Shown here piece by piece: positions 20,388-25,137 of a DNA stretch of 25,137 bases. Every line of letters begins with the position of its first letter. Position 1 is the stretch's first letter. Source of the DNA: a virus; IMG/VR virus record IMGVR_UViG_3300044841_000069, positions 1 to 25,137 of that record. One strand, 5' to 3'. Below the pieces are notes generated by a model. That model saw only the letters and a program-made list of their open reading frames with translations, was not told where the DNA came from and searched no databases. Position numbers and translations under genes: made by a program.

Positions 20388-21334
20388 CGTGTACCGCTTG
20401 CACAGGCCGATCCACCCTCTTCTTATGCGGCCCTTGCCAATCCAAGCTCCGCGACCTACTCGAGCACCTGCCGCAGTGGATCACACACCTGGAAGAAGCG
20501 GCGATTGGCCAAGTCTGCCTCGGCGACGGTGGTGGTGGCCGCAGCACCGCGCGACGGGAGCCGTTCAAGGGCGATGACGAGCCACCACAGGGCGATCCAG
20601 CACTACTGCGGCGCTTCCTCGCAGCCGGCCGGGTCAATGCGCGGGCCAGCACGATGCTCGACGCCGTGCGCAACTCACTCACCACATGGACACGACACCT
20701 CGGCGAAACGCGCGGAATCGTGTTCGTGCGGCCGGGATTCATCGGGCCACTGCTGCCGGGTCACGTGCGGCTGGCCAACACGACGCCTGCGGTCCTGGCG
20801 TTCCTGGCCGAGAACGTCGGAGCCATCGCGTGTGACGAGGCTGCGGGGGAGTGCCTGGCTGAGCTCGAGGATCACGTGCGGGCGATTGAGAAGGTGATCA
20901 ATCGGCCGCTCGCGATGCGGTACTTGGGCCCATGCAGGACGTTCGACGAGCGCACACGCCGCAGCTGCGGAACCCAGTTGCAATGCCGCGAAGACGTTCT
21001 GGAGGTGACGTGCCCGAAGTGTCGGCACACCTACAACGCCAATCACCTGCAGAGCCTCACGGAAGACGACCTCGAGCGCAGGAAGATGACCATTGACCAG
21101 CTCCTCGGCTACATGCGGCGGCTACCCGAGGAGTACCGGGTCGACGAACGGAAGCTGCGACGGTGGCGCAAACCCAACAAGGACGGGGTCGTGAGGCTCA
21201 AGGCGTGCGGGTTTCGGCGGGCAGATGGGCGCGAGGTGATCAATCGACACAGCGAGGATGACGAGCCGCTGTACCGGTGGGCTGACATCAAGGCGCTGAG
21301 GGCTGAGCGGCCTGATCGGAAGGTCAGTGCATGA
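20384..21334 (+). CDS. Zinc-ribbon and HTH protein, probable DNA-binding regulator
   Basis: A 316-aa protein. An N-terminal C3-x2-C6...C15-x2-C18 finger is followed by a helical region with a disordered Gly/Arg stretch (about 48-70). A second ribbon is formed by C184, C195, C210 and C213 (GPCRTFDERT, VTCPKCRHTYN). The C-terminal domain (about 235-310) reads as a MerR-like or winged HTH with RLPEEYRVDERKLRRWRKP, then NRHSEDDEPLYRWADIKAL. This layout recurs in actinobacteriophages, where it is taken as a DNA-binding protein. ATGA overlap with the previous gene. Confidence 0.72.
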   Translation: MTCTACTGRSTLFLCGPCQSKLRDLLEHLPQWITHLEEAAIGQVCLGDGGGGRSTARREPFKGDDEPPQGDPALLRRFLAAGRVNARASTMLDAVRNSLTTWTRHLGETRGIVFVRPGFIGPLLPGHVRLANTTPAVLAFLAENVGAIACDEAAGECLAELEDHVRAIEKVINRPLAMRYLGPCRTFDERTRRSCGTQLQCREDVLEVTCPKCRHTYNANHLQSLTEDDLERRKMTIDQLLGYMRRLPEEYRVDERKLRRWRKPNKDGVVRLKACGFRRADGREVINRHSEDDEPLYRWADIKALRAERPDRKVSA

Positions 21335-21367
21335 CGGAACGCAGGTTTATCGGCAAAGGAGCAAACG

Positions 21368-21541
21368 ATGGATGAGAAAGTCTGGGTGGTCCAGTGGAGG
21401 CGATACAGCCGACCCGAGGCGAACGCCGACCTGTTCGACATCGTGGAGGTTTACCGCCAGTGGGCCGATGCGTTCAAGAAGTACTCCGACCTCACAGATC
21501 GGGGCTATGAGGCAACCTTCAACGAGACAACGCTGTACTGA
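21368..21541 (+). CDS. Hypothetical protein, 57 aa
   Basis: Starts ATG 21368 with ribosome site AAGGAGC at 21356-21362. Sequence DEKVWVVQWRRYSRPEANAD is aromatic and basic at first, then helical and acidic. The upstream TTATCGGCAAAGGAG block is shared with the next gene's leader. Function unknown. Confidence 0.58.
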   Translation: MDEKVWVVQWRRYSRPEANADLFDIVEVYRQWADAFKKYSDLTDRGYEATFNETTLY

Positions 21542-21578
21542 GCGCAACGTTATCGGCACACCAGCAAAGGAGACATGA

Positions 21579-21707
21579 ATGGACTGTTACTGCGGCATGT
21601 GCGAGGGGCACTGCCCCTATGAGGTGGGCGGCGAATGCCACAACGAGATCGACGCCACCGAGTGTAGCGATACATACATCCCGCCGAACACCGGCTATCT
21701 CACGTAA
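21579..21707 (+). CDS. 42-aa six-cysteine peptide
   Basis: ATG 21579 has the AAGGAG ribosome site at 21567-21572. MDCYCGMCEGHCPYEVGGEC then TECSD holds six Cys in 29 residues, plus two His; it is either a zinc knuckle or a disulfide-rich peptide. An ATG at 21575 is in another frame and gives only 15 codons. Function unknown. Confidence 0.55.
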   Translation: MDCYCGMCEGHCPYEVGGECHNEIDATECSDTYIPPNTGYLT

Positions 21708-21717
21708 GGGTGACCCC

Positions 21718-22092
21718 ATGAGTCAACAGCAGCGGACCCAGTGGGCGCTGGACCTGTTCGGAGAGTTCGTCCGCGATTGGGTCGGCCCCGCCGCACGCAG
21801 TGCGTACGTGGCCACGGCGCTCGCGGGTACCTCACCCAGTCCGTTCGAACGAGTGGCCGACGCCATCAGCGCCATCGCACCTACGCCCGATAATAGCCGT
21901 CGCGTGGGCTGGGCAGTATTCAAGAGGGAGTACGACACCGAATACAGCCGGGAGCGACCAAGCGGCTGGGTGCACACGATGGTCAGCGCGGTCTTTGAGG
22001 AACCGGAGCAGGCGACGAACGCGCTCGCATTCCTGCGGGCCAAGCACCTGACCAACAACTTCGTCATCTGCGAGATACAGGAGATCCCGTGA
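21718..22092 (+). CDS. Hypothetical protein, 124 aa
   Basis: Begins MSQQQRTQWALDLFGEF. Helical throughout (VADAISAIAPTPDNS, EQATNALAFLRAKHLTN), ending in a beta-like FVICEIQEIP. ATG 21718 lies ten bases after the previous stop. No recognised family. Confidence 0.6.
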   Translation: MSQQQRTQWALDLFGEFVRDWVGPAARSAYVATALAGTSPSPFERVADAISAIAPTPDNSRRVGWAVFKREYDTEYSRERPSGWVHTMVSAVFEEPEQATNALAFLRAKHLTNNFVICEIQEIP

Positions 22093-22283
22093 CGACCAAG
22101 GGTATTGACAAAGACGCACAAGGCGATCCCGTGACGATTGATGACTTCGTGAGCAATTACACCGGAGCGCACGGCTTCGACTGTCGCATGTGCTATCCGC
22201 GCGGCTGGCCATACCCCCAAGCGCGAAACAGTGAACCGCACGATGCGCCGATGCCAGCAAACCCGGCAAATCCGACTACCTGA
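22089..22283 (+). CDS. Hypothetical protein, 64 aa
   Basis: From GTG 22089 overlapping the previous stop. Contains FDCRMCYPRGWPYPQ with one C-x2-C pair and a Pro/Asn-rich disordered end (PMPANPANPTT). Weak evidence beyond the coupled start. Confidence 0.5.
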   Translation: MTTKGIDKDAQGDPVTIDDFVSNYTGAHGFDCRMCYPRGWPYPQARNSEPHDAPMPANPANPTT

Positions 22284-22303
22284 CGTAAGAGAGGATTACC
22301 GGC

Positions 22304-22561
22304 ATGACTGCAGTGTGGGTTGCCGAGCTCGACTACACCCGACCAGGGGCGTCGGGCTCATGGATGGGCGTGCATGAGACCCGCGACGGCGCGCGCCTAT
22401 CGCTCGGCGAATATGCGCACGCCCATGGGATGGGCGACCTGTGGCCGCGCGCTCGAGAGCGGGACCTTGCGACTGCAAGTGAAGTGGCTTCGTCGACGTC
22501 GGTCAAGGACGGCGACTGCGAACTCACCTACGTGATCAATCGCTACGTCGTGAATCCGTAG
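22304..22561 (+). CDS. Hypothetical protein, 85 aa
   Basis: Starts ATG 22304, preceded by the GAGAGGATTACCGGC leader block that recurs almost unchanged before the next gene. A beta-rich N-terminus (AVWVAELDYTRPGASG) and an end CELTYVINRYVVNP frame a helical middle. Function unknown. Confidence 0.57.
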   Translation: MTAVWVAELDYTRPGASGSWMGVHETRDGARLSLGEYAHAHGMGDLWPRARERDLATASEVASSTSVKDGDCELTYVINRYVVNP

Positions 22562-22575
22562 AGAGAATTACCGGC

Positions 22576-22998
22576 ATGAACTGCCCGATCTGCAATCACC
22601 CGTCGCACGAAGGCCACCGCTGCGACTACGCGATCACCGAGACCTCCCGCGACGACGTCGGGATCTTCGCCAAGCCGAGCGGGCATCTCGATAACGGAGA
22701 TCGTCGGGACATGCGCGTGCGGTTCAGGCACAACATGGCGGCCCTAGCACGACACACCGACACCACAGGTAGTAGCGGAATGACACCAGTGTCGTTTACG
22801 ATGTCCGCGTCACCTGATGTAACGACCTATGGTCGAACGCTCAGGACCCCTAGCGCCCCGACTGCTGAGCAGCGGGGCGTTTCTCGTCGGCAAGCGAGGT
22901 CGGCATGCTCAGTCCAACCGAACTCGGCAGGCGCATCACCAGCGCACAGGACAACCTGCGTGCCGCTCGACGAGATGGCCGATACGACGACATCGTGA
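22576..22998 (+). CDS. Small zinc-finger-like protein with suspicious 3' extension
   Basis: Residues 1-65 look like a real gene: CPICNHPSHEGHRCDY is a Cys/His finger and VRFRHNMAALARHTD is a helix. It is preceded by the AGAGAATTACCGGC leader. After about residue 65 (base 22770) the composition turns Ser/Thr/Arg-rich and the frame runs through an operator-like palindrome, a hairpin terminator and another gene's start before stopping at 22996-22998. The likely explanation is a lost or late stop; the true functional part is probably the first third. Confidence 0.45.
   Translation: MNCPICNHPSHEGHRCDYAITETSRDDVGIFAKPSGHLDNGDRRDMRVRFRHNMAALARHTDTTGSSGMTPVSFTMSASPDVTTYGRTLRTPSAPTAEQRGVSRRQARSACSVQPNSAGASPAHRTTCVPLDEMADTTTS
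22782..22793. promoter_or_regulatory. GACAC-CA-GTGTC palindrome
   Basis: A 12-bp interrupted inverted repeat followed, at 22828-22833, by TATGGT (a TANNNT-type -10). Together they may form an operator and promoter for the short segment ending at the hairpin at 22854. The -35 is not convincing. Confidence 0.35.
22854..22886 (+). terminator. Hairpin terminator / attenuator
   Basis: CGCCCCG (22854-22860) pairs with CGGGGCG (22873-22879), with an inner CTGC/GCAG extension and a TGA loop, followed by TTTCTCG. The upstream GCTCAG (22839-22844) can pair instead with CTGAGC (22865-22870), which would break the inner stem. Confidence 0.55.
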
Positions 22999-23060
22999 CG
23001 TGGCGCAAAGAGGTCGACGAGTTGCTCGACCAGGTGCAGAGAACTTCCCCATCCCACTAG
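22905..23060 (+). CDS. 51-aa helical protein
   Basis: ATG 22905 with a modest GCGAGGT site. LSPTELGRRITSAQDNLRAA then DDIVTWRKEVDELLDQV is a two-helix pattern of a kind frequent in actinobacterial phages, with unknown function. It reads in a different frame from the overlapping 22576 ORF and has the better coding character over this stretch. Confidence 0.6.
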   Translation: MLSPTELGRRITSAQDNLRAARRDGRYDDIVTWRKEVDELLDQVQRTSPSH

Positions 23061-23073
23061 CCCAGGGAGACCA

Positions 23074-23232
23074 ATGAAGATCATCGATAACGGACCGCCG
23101 CTCATGGCGCGCGACTGCGGTTGTGGCACATGCCAGGCGATCCTTGAGGACGCTGCACGACGCAAGGCCGCCTCGACGGACATGCCCTATGTCGATCAGG
23201 TGCGCGGCGTCACGATCGAGGTTGGCGAATGA
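23074..23232 (+). CDS. Small Cys protein, 52 aa
   Basis: ATG 23074 with ribosome site AGGGAGA. MARDCGCGTCQAILEDAARR gives three Cys, then a helix; the end GVTIEVGE overlaps the next ATG. Function unknown. Confidence 0.58.
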   Translation: MKIIDNGPPLMARDCGCGTCQAILEDAARRKAASTDMPYVDQVRGVTIEVGE

Positions 23233-23684
23233 GCAACCCAGCTGTCGCCCAACTCATCGCCCAGGCCCTCCCCGCACTCGTCTACCCCGGCGACGGCAAG
23301 AGCGCGGCCGTGGTGATCCCGCTGCCGACGTTCCGCAACACGGGCATACCGGCTGATCAGGCCGAGGCGTACGCCAAGGAGGCGGGCCTACCACACATGG
23401 ACCTCGCGCAGCTCGTCGCCGAGTCGATCGTGCACCTGCTCGAGACCAATGGCTACCCGCTGACGTCCGCTGGCGAGGTCGACCAGTTGCGTCTTGCGGC
23501 CGCCGACCGGGAGCACCTGCGCCATCGCCAGGTCGAGGTCAGCTGCAACTGTGGGGCCAAGCTGTTCAAGGCCAACGTGACGGACTTCGACACGGACAAG
23601 GCGAAGATCAGCCCCCAAGTGATCAAGGCCTTGCGGTCGCTGAGTCCCGAGTGTGCGTTGGCGCATCAGCCGGTGAACGCATGA
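23229..23684 (+). CDS. Hypothetical protein, 151 aa
   Basis: Starts with an ATGA overlap. A helical N-terminus (AVAQLIAQALPALVYPG), then an alpha-rich middle (LVAESIVHLLETNG), then a Cys segment VEVSCNCGAKLFKANV with a later CALAH, which may hold a zinc ion. Function unknown; no family recognised. Confidence 0.6.
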   Translation: MSNPAVAQLIAQALPALVYPGDGKSAAVVIPLPTFRNTGIPADQAEAYAKEAGLPHMDLAQLVAESIVHLLETNGYPLTSAGEVDQLRLAAADREHLRHRQVEVSCNCGAKLFKANVTDFDTDKAKISPQVIKALRSLSPECALAHQPVNA

Positions 23685-23899
23685 TGTTCAGCGCGGACGA
23701 GATGCGCAGTAAGCCAGTGCGAATCACCGGCAAGGGTGAAATCTTCATCGGCGACGAGCAGGTACTCGCTGACTATCCCATCGGCGAGGGCAGCATCAGC
23801 GTCACCCCGTGGCACGGGAAGCTCAACCAGTTGACACTGACGCTGGTGGTCGGACCGGTGAGCATTGAGTTGCGCGACAAGCCTCAGCAGGCCGACTAA
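23681..23899 (+). CDS. Beta-rich hypothetical protein, 72 aa
   Basis: Tandem ATG ATG at 23681 overlapping the previous stop. KGEIFIGDEQVLADYPIGEG then QLTLTLVVGPVSIELRD gives an all-beta pattern. Coupled by TAATG to the following gene. Function unknown. Confidence 0.6.
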   Translation: MMFSADEMRSKPVRITGKGEIFIGDEQVLADYPIGEGSISVTPWHGKLNQLTLTLVVGPVSIELRDKPQQAD

Positions 23900-24213
23900 T
23901 GGCCCGCCTCGAGGTCAAGGTCGACGGCATCACCAAGTACGAGGGCGATGTGCCCGACAGCTACCTACCCAAGTACCCCTCGGCGTTCCCTCAGGCGCTC
24001 GGTGCTGCTGGCCCACCTAGCCCTGGCGCTCCTGTGCCACCGCTGGCGAGGGTGTACCTGCTGGGCGTGCTCGGGCCTGCACTTGCCGAGATGCTGCAGA
24101 AGACTCCGATGCTTCAACCCATCGATGCCAAGTGTGAGATGAGTGCGGCTAGTGGTGGGTTCGTCATCACGGTGAGTGGGCCGGCGATCAATGTGGATGA
24201 TCTGAAGCCGTGA
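23899..24213 (+). CDS. Hypothetical protein, 104 aa
   Basis: ATG 23899 overlaps the previous stop (TAATG). Beta N-terminus (RLEVKVDGITKYEGD), a Pro/Gly/Ala linker (about 35-48), a hydrophobic helix (ARVYLLGVLGPALAEML) and a beta C-terminus (GGFVITVSGPAINV). Not recognised. Confidence 0.6.
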   Translation: MARLEVKVDGITKYEGDVPDSYLPKYPSAFPQALGAAGPPSPGAPVPPLARVYLLGVLGPALAEMLQKTPMLQPIDAKCEMSAASGGFVITVSGPAINVDDLKP

Positions 24214-24632
24214 CGGTCTACATCGTCACTGGCCCACCCGCAGGCGGGAAGAGCACGTGGGTCGCTGAGCACGCCCAGTACGCCGACGTGGTGATCGACT
24301 ACGACAGCCTGATCGCAGCGCTGCACAACGAGGACGTGCCAGGCGATCCCGCCGAGCAGCCCAAGCACTTGGCCGAGATCGCCATGGAGATGAGACAGGC
24401 TGCCATCAACGCGGCCATCAGCATCCACGATGTCGACCCACGTCATGACGTCTACATCGTCCACACCACGCCCAGCCGTCAGCACCTCAACCAGTACCGC
24501 AAGCATGGTGTGCAGATGGTTGAGATGGATCCAGGCTTCGACGAGTGCATGCGACGAGCTGCACTCGAGCGCACACCACGACAGCAGGCCATCGTGCACG
24601 ACTGGTACGTACGCCGCGGGCTCACCGTCTAG
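24210..24632 (+). CDS. P-loop nucleotide-binding protein, kinase-like
   Basis: A 140-aa protein from GTG 24210. VYIVTGPPAGGKST (Walker A, G8 to T16, K14) then VVIDYDSLIAALH (strand 2, substrate-side Asp) and DVYIVHTTPSRQ (strand 3 or Walker B region) are the order of small P-loop kinases such as polynucleotide kinase or AAA-type kinases. The later RRAALERTPRQQAIVHDWYV supplies Arg residues that may form a lid. Substrate is unknown; nucleic-acid ends or nucleotides are likely. It precedes the HNH gene. Confidence 0.75.
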   Translation: MTVYIVTGPPAGGKSTWVAEHAQYADVVIDYDSLIAALHNEDVPGDPAEQPKHLAEIAMEMRQAAINAAISIHDVDPRHDVYIVHTTPSRQHLNQYRKHGVQMVEMDPGFDECMRRAALERTPRQQAIVHDWYVRRGLTV

Positions 24633-24634
24633 CG

Positions 24635-25021
24635 ATGGTCACCAAGGCCAAGCTCAGTACCACAGCCAAGGGGTTGGGGTATCGGCACCAGAAGGCAACG
24701 GGTGCACTCAAGAAGACGCACCGTGATGGCTCATCCTGCGACTGGTGCGGCAAGCCAATGTGGCTCGACCGCACACGCAACCCTGACTACGACCCGGTGA
24801 GCACCAACCCAACCAGTGGCGTGCTCCAAGGCGATCACTCGAAGATGGCAAGGTCGGAAGCACTGCGACTCGGGTTGCCGATCCCACCGCCTGACCGGTT
24901 GCTGCATGGTGAGTGCAACCGTCAACGAGGCGACGGACTCAACGACCACCTCGCTGCCGCAAACACTGGCGCGACGGGGTTGGTCGACACCAGTTCACTC
25001 GCGATGCCGTGGCCATGGTGA
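24635..25021 (+). CDS. HNH endonuclease
   Basis: A 128-aa nuclease. C35-x2-C38 (SCDWCGKPMW) begins the beta-beta-alpha-metal fold, GDH at 66-68 supplies the catalytic His, and LLHGECNRQRGDG (about 89-101) supplies the later Asn/Cys. In many actinobacteriophages an HNH protein sits beside the terminase and packaging site and assists terminase cleavage; its place as the last gene before a non-coding end fits that. The basic N-terminus (residues 4-30) should bind DNA. Confidence 0.85.
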   Translation: MVTKAKLSTTAKGLGYRHQKATGALKKTHRDGSSCDWCGKPMWLDRTRNPDYDPVSTNPTSGVLQGDHSKMARSEALRLGLPIPPPDRLLHGECNRQRGDGLNDHLAAANTGATGLVDTSSLAMPWPW

Positions 25022-25137
25022 TGCGTGAGATGTGGTGCGTTGCAACAACATTCGACGCGATGCGATGCGCGAAAGTCGTTGTGGCACAACCCCACCCGTC
25101 GATAATCTTGAGGGTGGGGGGGTCGCTTCTCGCTGAC
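25022..25137. other. Non-coding right end with palindrome, promoter-like sequence and inverted repeat; possible cos region
   Basis: No gene is seen. A perfect palindrome GTTGTG-G-CACAAC spans 25078-25090. TTGTGG (25079-25084) and GATAAT (25101-25106) give -35/-10-like elements 16 bases apart, rightward. CCCCACCC (25090-25097) and GGGTGGGG (25112-25119) form an inverted repeat with a 14-base loop around the -10. The run ends in a G-rich tract. An end near cos, just after an HNH gene, is plausible, but a cos overhang cannot be proven here. Confidence 0.45.

Noticed and set aside
21331-21375. 14-codon frame overlapping the end of the 20384 gene
   Set aside because: Too short to support; it may only help re-initiation at 21368.
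1-25137. Integrated prophage with host flanks
   Set aside because: No host genes are seen and the lysis, attP and int genes are contiguous, which does not occur after integration at this core.
1-25137. Insertion sequences or transposases
   Set aside because: No transposase motifs or terminal inverted repeats with target duplications were found.

Overview
The window reads as the right-hand portion of a temperate, tailed actinobacteriophage genome, most probably a mycobacteriophage. The reasons are a lysin A / lysin B pair (lysin B attacks the mycolic-acid outer layer), DUF732-type exported proteins, GC-rich sequence, mycobacterium-like -10 elements, and dozens of small genes packed with 4-base ATGA/GTGA stop-start overlaps. 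The order is lysis cassette, attP, integrase, immunity switch, early/recombination/replication genes, then an HNH endonuclease at the far end. Because phage lysis genes lie directly left of the attachment core and the integrase directly right of it, the molecule looks like free (attP) phage DNA and not an integrated prophage.

Positions 1-3047 hold the end of an amidase-type lysin A, a complete lysin B and four small membrane proteins (holin/holin-like set), closed by a very strong hairpin terminator. Positions 3126-4259 hold a small Zn-ribbon-like gene and two leftward genes, one a membrane-anchored DUF732 protein that could be expressed from the prophage. Positions 4340-4585 form attP: a 3' half of a tRNA-Asn(GTT) flanked on both sides by TTGTGAC repeats, with the tyrosine integrase reading leftward beside it.

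Positions 5753-8362 are the lysis/lysogeny switch. They include a small rightward gene that overlaps the 3' end of the leftward HTH repressor by 90 bp, an operator-rich divergent region with a 23-codon micro-ORF, a Cro-like HTH protein, an excisionase and a BRO/KilAC antirepressor. Positions 8359-15641 carry many small genes plus a YqaJ/RecE-type exonuclease with an inserted putative zinc finger, its probable recombination partner, a two-HTH protein, a protein with a sliding-clamp-type motif and a DUF4406 deoxyribosyltransferase-like protein. Positions 15634-19473 carry a three-Cys DUF5131 protein, a replication-initiator-like gene with an in-phase 12-bp repeat array inside it (lambda O-like arrangement), and a RuvC-like resolvase.

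Positions 19470-25021 hold mostly small Cys-rich or hypothetical proteins, a Zn-ribbon/HTH protein, a P-loop kinase-like protein and an HNH endonuclease. The last 116 bases are non-coding with a perfect palindrome, a promoter-like sequence and an inverted repeat, as expected near a genome end or cos region. The most interesting signals are the intragenic repeat array (candidate origin), the attP arm repeats, a start-associated sequence with an upstream inverted repeat, and a possible attenuator or small RNA around 22780-22890.
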